A stretch of 64,000 nucleotides of DNA from Gaiellasilicea sp963784895 (GCA_963784895.1 CAWATM010000009.1:171045-235044), one strand, 5' to 3'. Positions 50,606-60,070 are shown, counted from the first letter of the stretch. Made by a program: numbers and translations. The notes: generated from the letters alone by a model not told the origin.

Positions 50606-51948
50606 GCAACATCGCCCTCTTTGCCGCCGGGACTGCCGTCACGCTCCTTGTCCTGGCTGCGCTGGGGCTCCTCTTCTGGGGGGCGATCCTGGACGGACGC
50701 TATAACGACGAGCAGCGGGCAGCGGCAGAACGCCCATCGGCGCACGCGGAAAAGAACCGGCAGTGCACGCAATCGACGCAGCGTGACCCTGAGAGGGACT
50801 CCGTCCGTGCCGCTGACGGGATGATGCGCGGCCTCCTCACACTATTTGCGGTCGTGCCGTGGGCGTGGAGCGTCGTCGTGGCGGAGCTCGACCGTCGACA
50901 GCGGGTGTCGTTGGATGACGTGGAGCCCACTCATGGCGGCCCGCTCGTGTCCGTGGTCGTGCCTGCTCGCGACGAGGGGAGGGGCGTTCGGGCCGCGATC
51001 GCCTCGCTCGCGGCGCAGGAGTACGACCCGCTCGAGGTGATCGTCGTCGACGACGAGTCGTCGGACGCGACTGCCGCCGAAGCACGAGCAGCTGCCACAG
51101 ATCGGGTACGGGTGCTCGAGGGCAAGCCGGTGCCCCCCGGCTGGGTTGGGAAGTCGTGGGCATGCCACCAGGGGTACGAACTCGCACAGGGCGAGTGGCT
51201 CTTGTTCACAGACGCCGACGTACGCCACGCCCCGGATACCGTCGGGCGTGCGCTCGCCCTGGCCCGGCGCGGGCGCGTTGGGGGTGTGTCGGTACTTCCC
51301 CTGATCGAGACCGACGGGGTCGTGGAGCAGACGATCCAGCCGGCTGCCGCGGTGCTGATCCGCTCCTTCGTGGCGCCAGGCCCGTTCGTGCGCTCACCGC
51401 GCACCCCGGTCGCGATCGCCGCCGGAGGATTCATCCTGGTCTCGCGCGCCGCCTACGAGCGGGTCGGCGGGCACCACGCGATGCGACACCAGCTCGTGGA
51501 CGACCAGATGCTCGCGGTCCGGCTCAAGGCGGCGGGGACGCCGCTGGCGCTCGCGGGCTCTGCGGGCCGGGTTCGCGTCCGGATGTATGTCGGCGCGCGG
51601 GAGACGCTCCGCGGGTGGCGCAAGAACACCTCCGCGGGTCTGGACGGCTCCGTTGTGGTCGCGGCGATGCTCGCGTGCGCCGGCGTCGCCTCCTCCCTCG
51701 CGCCCGCGGTCGCGATCGTGCGAGGCCCGCGTCGGGCGGGCTCCCTAGGTCTTGTCCTCCAGCTCGCCGCGCGGGCTGCCTCGGACGAGCTGTGCCCGAC
51801 GCCCCGTCGGGCCTGGGCGTTGTTCCCGGCGGGCGCGCTGGGGCTCTCGATCCTCTCGCTGCTCAGCTCCGTCGACAGGCTTCGGGGCGGGATCGTCTGG
51901 CGCGGCCGCCGCTACGCGCCGGGCCCGCGGCGGCCGACGTCAAACTGA
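50602..51948 (+). CDS. Family 2 glycosyltransferase (HpnB/CrtQ-like) with N-terminal membrane extension
   Basis: 448 residues if translated from the overlapping ATG. Residues 1-73 form a membrane helix plus polar linker (MSNIALFAAGTAVTLLVLAALGLLFWGAI). From Met74/75 a GT2 enzyme begins: SVVVPARDEGRGVRAAIASLAAQ, EVIVVDDESSDATA, GEWLLFTDADVRHAP (DxD), HHAMRHQLVDDQMLAVRLK and LRGWRKNTSAGL, then C-terminal helices. The relatives act on carotenoids or hopanoids. Placed behind a light-responsive promoter, carotenoid glycosylation is the favoured inference. The first 73 residues may be a separate protein fused by loss of a stop. Confidence 0.82.
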   Translation: MSNIALFAAGTAVTLLVLAALGLLFWGAILDGRYNDEQRAAAERPSAHAEKNRQCTQSTQRDPERDSVRAADGMMRGLLTLFAVVPWAWSVVVAELDRRQRVSLDDVEPTHGGPLVSVVVPARDEGRGVRAAIASLAAQEYDPLEVIVVDDESSDATAAEARAAATDRVRVLEGKPVPPGWVGKSWACHQGYELAQGEWLLFTDADVRHAPDTVGRALALARRGRVGGVSVLPLIETDGVVEQTIQPAAAVLIRSFVAPGPFVRSPRTPVAIAAGGFILVSRAAYERVGGHHAMRHQLVDDQMLAVRLKAAGTPLALAGSAGRVRVRMYVGARETLRGWRKNTSAGLDGSVVVAAMLACAGVASSLAPAVAIVRGPRRAGSLGLVLQLAARAASDELCPTPRRAWALFPAGALGLSILSLLSSVDRLRGGIVWRGRRYAPGPRRPTSN

Positions 51949-52063
51949 GCCGGAGCACGCCGGCAGATCACTTCGTCCGTCGACGACGTGGCACCGGCGA
52001 CGCCGGCGGTCTTCGGCCGAGCTGCGCAGACACACGGACGGCTCAAGCGTGGGTGCGGCTAGG

Positions 52064-52342
52064 TCATGCACCGCCATAGCGCGACTTCGCCGATCGGGCG
52101 CCGTACGTCGCGACGTCGAGCACGAAGCCGAGCGCCACGATTAGCCACTCCGCTCCGCTGACGCCCCCGACGGCCGACCACGCGATGACGTAGAAGAGCG
52201 TCGTCCAGGGCAACACGAGGAGCCCGAGGAACGGCCAGATCCACGTGTCGAAGGCGACGTCGACCTTGTCGCCGAAGATCCACCAGGCGAGGAGCGCGAT
52301 GCGCGGCCCGAGGCCGGTTGCCAGCAGGACTAGACAGCACAC
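52064..52342 (-). CDS. Small membrane protein, 92 residues
   Basis: Two to three hydrophobic segments: CCLVLLATGLGPRIALLAWWIFG, TWIWPFLGLLVLPWTTLFYVIAW and EWLIVALGFVLDVATYG. The W-x-F-G-x-K-V-D-x-A-F-D-T-W-I-WP pattern is found in small actinobacterial membrane proteins of unknown role. It stands alone, convergent with the glycosyltransferase. Confidence 0.7.
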   Translation of the reverse strand: MCCLVLLATGLGPRIALLAWWIFGDKVDVAFDTWIWPFLGLLVLPWTTLFYVIAWSAVGGVSGAEWLIVALGFVLDVATYGARSAKSRYGGA

Positions 52343-52677
52343 GTTTTGTCCCTCCCGGTCGATGGATTGACGACTGCCAGGAGGCTGAACGTCGCTGCCG
52401 CGCCCTCGCGACGGCGGCGCAGGCTCCGTGGAGTCCGCGCGAAGCGTCTACTCACGTTGGTCATCGGCCCTTACTTTCGGGTGGACGTCCAGTCTCCTTC
52501 GATCGTGCGGTGATCACCCGATCGGAGCCGCCGGATGAGCTCGCGGACGGCTGACCGGGAGCGGGCAACGTTCTTACGAAGCAGCGCGTGTCGTCTCGCG
52601 CTGCGGCAGCGAGCGAGCCGAGAAGCCGCGGCCGGGGCACTTCGCGACGAGCCCCGGCCGCGTCCGCCTCGGTTTCG
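52343..52677. other. Gene-free spacer
   Basis: About 335 bp between the small membrane protein start and the end of the ABC operon. I find no coding region with family character, no RNA gene and no long repeat. It may hold the terminator of the ABC operon, but I see no clear hairpin with a T-tract. Confidence 0.5.
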
Positions 52678-53664
52678 CTACGAGCCCTTCGTCGGGACGA
52701 CCGGCGGGAAGACGAGATCCGTCCACGAAGACGGCATCCGACCCGGCAGCTGACCGGTCCGGTTCATGAACGTCGCCGTCCGCATCAGCCCGCGCGGACG
52801 CGTCGTGTAGTTGATCGCGGCGTTGCCGATCCACTGCTTGAACTGCCGCCACGTCGGGTTGCCACCGGCGTCCTGCTGCAGGATGGTGGCGGCCTTCTGC
52901 GGGTTCGTCCGGATCAGCTTGATCGCTGCCGCGATGTCGCGGTAGAGCTGGTTCGAGAAGGCGTGTACTCGCCGTAGAACTTCGACGTGAGCACGGCTCC
53001 GAGGAAGGTGTGGGCGCCGAAGTAGCCATACGACCGTCCGAGTACGCGCGCGCCTCGGTTCCTTCTCCTGAAACTGGAACGGCGGCGAGGTGAAGTGCGC
53101 GTCGATCTGACCTGCGAGCAGCGCTTGCATCCCGTCCGGGTGATCCATCGCGAGCAGGCCGGAGTCCAGCGCCTTCGAGCTCCCGAGCCGGACCTCGGCC
53201 ATCTTCCGGAGCACCACGGCTTGAATCGAGGTGTTCGTCGGCGTCGCGATTCGCTTGCCGCGCAGGTCGGCGAGGGTCCGAATGCTCGGGTCCTTCACCA
53301 TCAGCCAGAGATCGGCCTCGTTCAAGGGCGCGATCATCTTCCAGTCGATGCCGCGAGCGTAGCCGACGAGGAACGGCCCGGTCCCCATGGCGCCGACCTG
53401 GATTTGCCCGGCGATGACGCCGTTGGTGATCGCCGTGCCGGACGGCAGCACGCGCCACTCGATCTGCATGCCCGGATAGCGCCGCTCCAGCGTCCGCTGG
53501 CTCTTCATGATGATGAGCGGGGCATAACCCATCCCCGGTTGGTAGGCGATCACCAGCTTGTCGGGAGCCGCCGCCGTGGCACCGCCCCGTGCCGTCGCCG
53601 CGGCGACGACCGTCGCCACGAGTGCCGCCGCCATCACCACGGCGACCAGACGTAGCTTCTGCAC
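52678..53664 (-). CDS. ABC transporter substrate-binding protein (SsuA/TauA-like), locally frameshifted
   Basis: 328 residues: signal peptide (VVMAAALVATVVAAATARG), LVIAYQPGMGYAPLIIMKSQ, WRVLPSGTAITNGVIAGQIQVGAMGTGPFLVGYARGID, LADLRGKRIATPTNTSIQAVVLRKMAE and a conserved end. Between ~53058 and ~52964 the frame is wrong (RRARTRTVVWLLRRPHLPR). Shifting it gives ARVLGRSYGYFGAHTFLGAVLTSKFYGEY, a normal binding-protein segment. One extra base near 53057 and one missing near 52964 compensate, so the gene stays open with ~30 scrambled residues. Likely ligand: sulfonate, nitrate or a similar small anion. Confidence 0.85.
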   Translation of the reverse strand: MQKLRLVAVVMAAALVATVVAAATARGGATAAAPDKLVIAYQPGMGYAPLIIMKSQRTLERRYPGMQIEWRVLPSGTAITNGVIAGQIQVGAMGTGPFLVGYARGIDWKMIAPLNEADLWLMVKDPSIRTLADLRGKRIATPTNTSIQAVVLRKMAEVRLGSSKALDSGLLAMDHPDGMQALLAGQIDAHFTSPPFQFQEKEPRRARTRTVVWLLRRPHLPRSRAHVEVLRRVHAFSNQLYRDIAAAIKLIRTNPQKAATILQQDAGGNPTWRQFKQWIGNAAINYTTRPRGLMRTATFMNRTGQLPGRMPSSWTDLVFPPVVPTKGS

Positions 53665-53692
53665 TAGACCCTCCTCTGTCGTCCGACTGTGG

Positions 53693-54568
53693 TCACGACC
53701 TCTGCATGCCCCATTTGACGATCGTACGCCGCTCGAGCAGCGTGAATGCGTATTCGAAGACGACGCCCAGAAGGGCGATTGTCACCAGCGCGGCGAACAT
53801 CTGCGGCGTGAAGAGGTAGAGCTTCGCGTTGTTGATGTAGTTGCCGAGGCCGCCCTCGCCCCCGACGACGCCAAAGACGAGCTCGGCGGCGATGAGCGTC
53901 CGCCAGCCGAACGCCCAGGCGGTCTTGAGGCCCGTGATCGCGCTCGGCAGCGCGGCCGGGGCCAGCACGTCGCTGACGAGGCGGACCGGGGAGAGCCCGA
54001 TGTTCCGGCCGACGGCGAGGATCGTCGGGTTGGCCGTCTTGAAGCCGCTCGTCAGGTTCATCGCGATCGGCCAGATCGTCGCGTTGGCGAGCGTGAAGAG
54101 GACGGCCTTCGTCGAGAGCCCGAACCAGAGCATCGCGAGCGGCAGCATCGCCACTCCGGGAAGCGGGTTCATGATCGCGGTCAGCAGGTTGAGCGCGTCC
54201 TCGCCGACCTTCGTCAGCGTCGCCACCACCGTGAAGAGCACCGCGATCGTCGCGCCGATCCCGACGCCGAGCAGGAGGATCCGCAGCGACTGCCACGTGG
54301 CGTCGGCGAGCGACCCGTCGCGCCATCCGTCCCAGAACGCCTGGGCCGTCTCGAGCGGCGAGGCGAAAAGCAGATCGTTCTGGCCGAACTCGCTCCACGA
54401 CGCATACGCCGCCCACGCGCCGACGAAGACCGCGAGCAGCAACAGGTAGCGGACGATGCTTGGCAGCCGCGACCAGCCGCTGCCGCGCGGGCGCGGCGGG
54501 ACCGTTCTGCGCGCGGCCGGCGCCTCAGTGACCGTGGCCGTCGCCCGCCTCCTCGTCGTGCCGCACAC
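53693..54568 (-). CDS. ABC transporter permease (SsuC/TauC-like)
   Basis: 291 residues with six membrane helices. The coupling loop ALPSAITGLKTAWAFGWRTLIAAELVFG is the EAA motif of the nitrate/sulfonate/taurine permease family. The start is uncertain: the GTG at 54568 overlaps the ATPase gene by 44 bp. No start codon occurs between the ATPase stop and the first helix, so this overlap seems real. 28 bp precede the binding-protein gene. Confidence 0.88.
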   Translation of the reverse strand: MCGTTRRRATATVTEAPAARRTVPPRPRGSGWSRLPSIVRYLLLLAVFVGAWAAYASWSEFGQNDLLFASPLETAQAFWDGWRDGSLADATWQSLRILLLGVGIGATIAVLFTVVATLTKVGEDALNLLTAIMNPLPGVAMLPLAMLWFGLSTKAVLFTLANATIWPIAMNLTSGFKTANPTILAVGRNIGLSPVRLVSDVLAPAALPSAITGLKTAWAFGWRTLIAAELVFGVVGGEGGLGNYINNAKLYLFTPQMFAALVTIALLGVVFEYAFTLLERRTIVKWGMQRS

Positions 54569-55337
54569 CAAGCAGGCTGCGCAGGTGCAACCGGGCGTCG
54601 GCGTAGCGCGGCGAATCCGGCTCGCCCACGTCGCGGACGTCGACGACCTCGACGACCCGCGAGGGAGCGCCGGCAAGGACGACGACGCGGTCGCCCACCG
54701 TGAGCGCCTCGTCCATCGAGTGCGTGACGAGCAGGAGGGTCGTGTTCGTCCGCTCGATGATCCCGTTCAGCTCCTGCTGGAGCCGTGCGCGCGTGAGCAT
54801 GTCGAGGCTTCCGAAGGGCTCGTCCATCAGCAGCATCGCCGGGTCGAGCGCGAGCGCGCGTGCGATCGCCACCCGCTGCTTCATCCCGCCGGACAGCTCG
54901 TGCGGGTAGCGGTCTCCTGCGGGGGAGAGACTGGTCAGCTCGACGAACTCGCGCGCCCTGTCGCGTGCGGCGCCTCGCTTCCAGCCGTTCACGCGCAGGG
55001 GATAGGCGACGTTGTCGACCACGGTGCGCCAGGGGAAGAGCTGGTCGAACTCCTGGAAGACCACGGAGCGGTCGGGGCCGGGCGCCAGGGTGCTGCGGCC
55101 GGCCACGGTGATCTCCCCTGCGATGGGGTGGATGAACCCGGCCACCGCCTTGAGCACTGTGGACTTGCCGCAGCCGGAGGGGCCGATCACGATCACCTTC
55201 TCGCGCGGCGCCACCGAGAAGGTCGCGTCCGCCACGGCCAGCGTGAAGCCGCCCGGTGTCCAGTAGCCCAGCTGGACTCCTCTCGCACGGAGCAGCACGC
55301 CGGCTTCCGGTGTCACGGCGACGGCCACGGCGGCCAT
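54525..55337 (-). CDS. ABC transporter ATPase (SsuB/TauB-like)
   Basis: 270 residues: Walker A IGPSGCGKST, Q-loop FQEFDQLFPWRTVVDNV, signature LSGGMKQRV, Walker B AMLLMDEPFGSLD and H-loop LVTHSMDEAL, all intact. The Q-loop form and 'FPW' are typical of the nitrate/sulfonate/taurine ATPases. ATG at 55337; first gene of the three-gene importer operon, divergent from the LuxR gene. Confidence 0.93.
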   Translation of the reverse strand: MAAVAVAVTPEAGVLLRARGVQLGYWTPGGFTLAVADATFSVAPREKVIVIGPSGCGKSTVLKAVAGFIHPIAGEITVAGRSTLAPGPDRSVVFQEFDQLFPWRTVVDNVAYPLRVNGWKRGAARDRAREFVELTSLSPAGDRYPHELSGGMKQRVAIARALALDPAMLLMDEPFGSLDMLTRARLQQELNGIIERTNTTLLLVTHSMDEALTVGDRVVVLAGAPSRVVEVVDVRDVGEPDSPRYADARLHLRSLLGVRHDEEAGDGHGH

Positions 55338-55641
55338 ACTGGCACGAACGGCGGCGCAGTGATGCGATGTGCGCGGCGGGTCATGTGCCGGACGCCGGGC
55401 TCCCCGCCCGCGTTCAGCCGTGGACGCTGTGTCCGCGTGCGGTGTCCGGGGGGAACGGAAGGTGAGGTTCCTACCCTCGCCACCCGCAGGGCGGGCCCGA
55501 CGCGGCCGGCGACTCCAGAGACCCGGCGGCGGCCTCCCGGACAGGTCCCCGAACAGCGGCTGCTCCGTCCCGTGCGTGCGTGCTCGCTCGAGGCTCCGGA
55601 TCATGAAGCGGGACGCTCACTCTGTCACGATCCTGACGGAG

Positions 55642-58350
55642 ATGTCAGGCACGATCGTCGGCAGAGATACGGAGCTCGACTCCGTCCATGCATTCGTCGA
55701 CCGAGGCCTCGAGAGATCGGCGACATTCGTGCTCGAGGGCGCCGCGGGGATCGGAAAGTCGACGATCTGGCTGGCGGGCGTCGAGGCCGCGCGGATGCGC
55801 GGATTTCGTGTCCTCGTGTCGCGGCCGGCCGAGGCGGAGCGAGGGCTTCCTTACGCCGGTCTCGGTGACCTCTTCGAGGATGTGCTCGAGGGCGTGCTGC
55901 CGGCGCTGGCGGCACCGAGGCGGCGCGCGCTCGAGGTCGCGCTCCTCGTCGAGGATCCCGATACCGGCTCGGATTCGCGCACGCTCGGCGTTGCAGTCCG
56001 TAGCGCACTGGAGACTCTCGCCGCCGAGGCGCCGGTCGTGCTTGCCATCGACGATATCCAGTGGCTCGACCCGTCGTCGGCGAGCGTGCTGACGTTTGCG
56101 CTGAGGCGGATGGGCGACCAGCCCGTCCACGTTCTGCTGGCCCGCCGCACGGACGAAGGAGCCGCGCCCACGGAGCTCGAGTCGGCATTCGAGAGGGACC
56201 GCGTCGAGCGGCTGCCTGTCGGCCCGCTCAGTCTCGGTGCCGTTCACATCCTTCTCCGGGCACGCCTCGGCCGCACGTTCTCACGGCCCTCGCTCTTGCG
56301 CGTCCATGCGGCTTCGGGCGGAAATCCGTTCTATGCACTCGAGCTTGCGCGCGTTCTAGGCGCGGAGACCGACCCGACGCAGCCGCTCCTCGTCCCAGAG
56401 ACACTCGAAGGACTGGTCCGCGTCCGACTCGCCGAACTCCCGCCCCCGACGTACGACGCCCTGCTACTCGCATCGGCGCTCGGCCGGCCCACCGCGGAGC
56501 TGCTCGCCGACGTGGGAGCCACGCACACTGTGCTCGAGCCGGCGCTCGACGCTCATGTAATCGAAGAGGCTGCCGGGACGATTCGCTTTACGCACCCGCT
56601 CCTCGCGTCCGTGCTTTACCAAAGTGCTCCCGCGGGCGAGCGGCGTCGTGCGCACGGACGTCTCGCAACGATCGCGAGTGACCCGCTCGACCGGGCCCGT
56701 CATCTCGCGCTCGCGACGAAGAGTCCGGATCCTGAGGTCGCCGCCGACCTCGAGCAGGCTGCGACCCTGGCAAGCACGCGCGGTGCCCCAATCGTCGCCG
56801 CCGAACTCGGCGAGCACGCGCTTCGGCTGACACCGCCGGGCGCCCACGGCGACCGGCATCGTCGGGCGCTCGCTGCGGCGCGCGCCGAGCGTAGCGCGGG
56901 CGAGTGGACGCGCGCACGCACGATTCTCGCCGATCTCCTTGCGGACCGACGAGCGGGTTCCTGGCGCGCCGAGGCTCTTGTCCTCCTTGCCGAGCTGGAG
57001 AGCGTCGGTCGCTCTGCCCCCCTGCTCGAGGAAGCCTTGCGCGAGACTTCCTCACCGGCGCTTCGGTCCGAGATCCACTGCCGACTCGCGTGGGCGACAC
57101 GTTTCAAGCCGTCGTACGACCATGCACGGGCAGCCCTCGAGCTTGCCGAGCAACTCAACGACGACGTGCTCCGCCGGCGCGCCCTCGCGGTGCAAGCCAT
57201 CCTGACGTGGTTCGCCGGCGAAGCTGAAGCACCTGAGGATCTACCCGCACGCGCCGGCGACTTCCCGAGCGCGGTCGGCGGCGAGCAGCTCGTGCGGGAG
57301 GCGACGCTGGCGGTCGTGAACACCCTCGCACCGCTCTCGAAGAGGGACGAGGCCCGCGCCTTGCTCATGCGCGAGTACGAAGAGTGGCGCGAGCGCGACG
57401 AGCCGAGAAGCTCCCGCGCGCTCTGGGGTCTCGCCTGGGTTGAGTTCTGGGCCGGACGCTGGGCGCTCGGCGCTGACTACGCCGCACGTGCCCGCGACAT
57501 CGCTGTCCAGTATGGGCTCGAAGTGCCGCAGGACCTCCTCCCGATCGCGGTCATCGCCGTCCATCGGGGCCAGCTCGAGCTGGCGCGCGAGCACTCCGAA
57601 CTGGCGCTCGAGCTCTCGCAGGAGCAGTTCGGGCTGCGGCCACCGCAACACGTGGCGGTCCTCGGGCTCGTCGCCCGCTGGAGTGGAGATCCGTCCGGGG
57701 CGATCGATTGGCTCGGTGAGGCCGAGCGGCAGGCAGCCGCGTTCCGCTGGGGCGAGCCCAGCGTTCGGTGGTGGAGCGCCGACGAGATCGAGCTTCTGCT
57801 CGAGCTCGGCCGGATCGAGGACGCGATCCGACTCCTCGACGTCTGGGAGGCGGACGCCGCTCGCGTCGCCCGCGAGTGGGTGTCTGCGCAGGTGACCCGA
57901 TGCCGTGGCCTCGTCGCCGCCGCCCGGGGGGAGGTCGATCGCGCCGGTTCGCTCCTCGGCCGGGCGGTTGCGCAGCACGAGGAGGTCGGAGACCCCTTTG
58001 GCACGGCTCGTGCCTTGCTCGGGCTCGGCATCGTCCGGAGGCGGGAACGAAAGAAGCTCGCCGCCCGCGAGGCGATCCAGGCTGCGCTCGACGGATTCGA
58101 ACAGCTCGGGGCCGCGACCTGGGTCGAAAAGGCTCGCAGCGAGCTTGGGCGCATCGGCGGGCGCAGGCGCGAGGAGGGGTTGACGCCTGCCGAGCGTCGC
58201 GTCGCCGCCCTGGTTGCAGAAGGCCGCACAAACCGGGAGGTCGCCGCGGCGCTGTTCGTCACGGAGCGGACGGTCGCCGGTCACTTGTCCCATGTCTACG
58301 CCAAGCTTGGCGTGCGCTCGCGAACGGAGCTTGCCCGTCGGCTGCGGTGA
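55642..58350 (+). CDS. Large LuxR-family (MalT/LAL-like) ATPase regulator
   Basis: 902 residues from the ATG at 55642 (an alternative ATG at 55603 adds 13). AAA/STAND ATPase: VGRDTELDSV, Walker A LEGAAGIGKSTIW, Walker B APVVLAIDDIQWLDPSSASVL, sensor-like VLLARRT. A long TPR-like region (~400-830) follows, then the C-terminal HTH GLTPAERRVAALVAEGRTNREVAAALFVTERTVAGHLSHVYAKLGVRSRTELARRLR. Such regulators are switched by ligand and ATP. Cupin genes downstream are plausible targets. Confidence 0.93.
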   Translation: MSGTIVGRDTELDSVHAFVDRGLERSATFVLEGAAGIGKSTIWLAGVEAARMRGFRVLVSRPAEAERGLPYAGLGDLFEDVLEGVLPALAAPRRRALEVALLVEDPDTGSDSRTLGVAVRSALETLAAEAPVVLAIDDIQWLDPSSASVLTFALRRMGDQPVHVLLARRTDEGAAPTELESAFERDRVERLPVGPLSLGAVHILLRARLGRTFSRPSLLRVHAASGGNPFYALELARVLGAETDPTQPLLVPETLEGLVRVRLAELPPPTYDALLLASALGRPTAELLADVGATHTVLEPALDAHVIEEAAGTIRFTHPLLASVLYQSAPAGERRRAHGRLATIASDPLDRARHLALATKSPDPEVAADLEQAATLASTRGAPIVAAELGEHALRLTPPGAHGDRHRRALAAARAERSAGEWTRARTILADLLADRRAGSWRAEALVLLAELESVGRSAPLLEEALRETSSPALRSEIHCRLAWATRFKPSYDHARAALELAEQLNDDVLRRRALAVQAILTWFAGEAEAPEDLPARAGDFPSAVGGEQLVREATLAVVNTLAPLSKRDEARALLMREYEEWRERDEPRSSRALWGLAWVEFWAGRWALGADYAARARDIAVQYGLEVPQDLLPIAVIAVHRGQLELAREHSELALELSQEQFGLRPPQHVAVLGLVARWSGDPSGAIDWLGEAERQAAAFRWGEPSVRWWSADEIELLLELGRIEDAIRLLDVWEADAARVAREWVSAQVTRCRGLVAAARGEVDRAGSLLGRAVAQHEEVGDPFGTARALLGLGIVRRRERKKLAAREAIQAALDGFEQLGAATWVEKARSELGRIGGRRREEGLTPAERRVAALVAEGRTNREVAAALFVTERTVAGHLSHVYAKLGVRSRTELARRLR

Positions 58351-58497
58351 GCATCTCGTGGCGCGGCGGGAGTCAGACGTTCTCATCGTTTCCGATCTGC
58401 GCAACGCCGCCCAGCGCCGGCACCCGGCCCGACGCAGCGGTCCCGAGCTTGACGGCTCTCGCGTCCCCGGGGGACTATCGCTCGAAAAGGAGGAGAG

Positions 58498-58983
58498 ATG
58501 AGATCGAAATGGGCCTGGGTTCCTCTTGTCGTCGTCCTGGGCGTCGCCATGTACGCCGGAACTGTCCTGGCGACGCCGCCCTCCAGCGTGAAGCCAACGG
58601 TCTTCGGGGTCGGAGCCTTCGGCCCCATCGAGACGAAGGGCACGATCGGCGCATGGAGCGCGCAGATGAAGACCACGAGAGCCACCGACATCCATGTCCT
58701 TCAGAACAGGATCGGGCCAGGCGGGAGCTTTGGCTGGCACAGCCATCCCGGGCCGAGCTTCGTGATCGTCAAGTCAGGGACGGCGACGGTCTATCTGGGC
58801 GCTGATCCCTCGTGCAAGCCACAGAGGTTTCGGTCTGGGTCGGGATTCGTGGATCGGGGTCTCGACGTCCACGCGGTACGGAACGAGGGCAGCGTGGACC
58901 TCGTGACGGTCGTCGTTTCGCTCGTTCCGAAGAGCGCACCCAGGCGAATCGACGAACGAGACCCCGGCAACTGCCCCTTCTAG
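58498..58983 (+). CDS. Secreted single-domain cupin
   Basis: 161 residues. A membrane-leading N-terminus (WAWVPLVVVLGVAMYAGTVLA) is followed by a cupin barrel with motif 1 GGSFGWHSHPGPSFVIVKSGTATVY (His pair and Glu position changed to Lys/Ser) and motif 2 GSGFVDRGLDVHAVRNEG. The end DPGNCPF is shared with the paralogue at 59386. GGAGG before the ATG. Function unknown. Confidence 0.85.
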   Translation: MRSKWAWVPLVVVLGVAMYAGTVLATPPSSVKPTVFGVGAFGPIETKGTIGAWSAQMKTTRATDIHVLQNRIGPGGSFGWHSHPGPSFVIVKSGTATVYLGADPSCKPQRFRSGSGFVDRGLDVHAVRNEGSVDLVTVVVSLVPKSAPRRIDERDPGNCPF

Positions 58984-59116
58984 CGACTGTGCACTAGGCG
59001 GAGGGTCGGGCGCCACTGCTCGCCCTCCGACCCCAGTCGAGTCTCGGGGCCGCCTCAGCAAAGTCCGGAGGTTTTAACCGTTTCTAACGATTCGACGCCG
59101 TCGTAGCGTCGAGGGT

Positions 59117-59389
59117 GTGCCGAGCTACCTCGTCGAAGCGTTTCTTCCCCGCGGCGCCACGGGCGAGCGCAGGACGAGGGAGAACCGAGCGCGCTCGGTC
59201 GCGGAGGAGCTGACGCGGGCAGGGACCCGCATCCGCTTTGACCGCTCGATCCATGTACCCGAGGACGAGATCTGCTTCTTCGTCTTCGACGCCCCATCGA
59301 GCCGCGAGGCCGCGTTCGTCGCAGACCAGGCCGCGCTCGACCCGATTCGCGTCGTCGAAGCGATCTCGTCAGAAGAGGAGCAACAGTGA
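59117..59389 (+). CDS. DUF4242-like small protein
   Basis: 90 residues: MPSYLVEAFLPRG, RARSVAEELTRAGTRIRFDRSIHVPEDEICFFVFDAPSSREAAFVADQAAL, RVVEAIS. This is the ferredoxin-like pattern of DUF4242 (annotated as nickel-binding in some genomes, not proven here). GTG start; its stop overlaps the GTG of the second cupin (GTGA), so the pair is coupled. Confidence 0.8.
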   Translation: MPSYLVEAFLPRGATGERRTRENRARSVAEELTRAGTRIRFDRSIHVPEDEICFFVFDAPSSREAAFVADQAALDPIRVVEAISSEEEQQ

Positions 59390-59868
59390 AGACTCGATTC
59401 GCATTGGCCCTTGCAGTCATCGGCCTCGCCGCCTACGCCGCGGCGGCCGTGCTGGCGACGCCGGTCATGGGCGTTCAGGGCACAAACCTCGGGGTAGGAG
59501 CATTCGACAACCTCGAGGCCAAGACCCTGACGCCCGACTGGCAGGCCCGCCTCGATACGAAGGGCGCCACCGACGTCTACGTCGTCGAGAACAAGATCGC
59601 ACCCGGCGGGACGTTCGGCTGGCACTCCCATCCCGGGCCTAGCATCGTCGTCGTCAAGACCGGCGAGCTGACGCTCTACCACGGTGACGATCCCACCTGC
59701 ACGCCGACCCGCGTCTCTGCGGGCTCAGGGTTCGTCGACGACGGCGGCGATATCCATCTCGTTCGGAACGAGGGCAGCGTGGAGACGGTCGTCTACGTGA
59801 CGTCGCTCGTGCCGAAGGGCGCCGCCCGGCGGATTGACGAGCCGAGCCCCGGCAACTGTCCCTTCTAG
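59386..59868 (+). CDS. Secreted cupin, paralogue
   Basis: 160 residues, about half identical to the product of 58498: GGTFGWHSHPGPSIVVVKTGELTLY, GSGFVDDGGDIHLVRNEG and the same SPGNCPF end. A signal sequence (ALALAVIGLAAYAAAAVLA) precedes the barrel. The duplicate is split by the DUF4242 gene. A metal site could be formed by the HSH residues and the motif 2 His. Confidence 0.86.
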   Translation: MKTRFALALAVIGLAAYAAAAVLATPVMGVQGTNLGVGAFDNLEAKTLTPDWQARLDTKGATDVYVVENKIAPGGTFGWHSHPGPSIVVVKTGELTLYHGDDPTCTPTRVSAGSGFVDDGGDIHLVRNEGSVETVVYVTSLVPKGAARRIDEPSPGNCPF

Positions 59869-60070
59869 ACGATACGCCAGTCAAGAGCAGCAGGGCGGGC
59901 AAGTCCCGTCCTGCTGCTGGACCTCTTGAGAGCAGCGCCGCGCGGCTTCAAGCGGGCGTGAACGGCGGTCGTGACGACCTGCGTGTTCCAGAACGCGTTC
60001 CACGAACCCCTTCGCCGGCGGCAGTGCTGGTGTCGTGCCAGAACGAAAAGCCGCCGAGCGGGGGGGCCTG

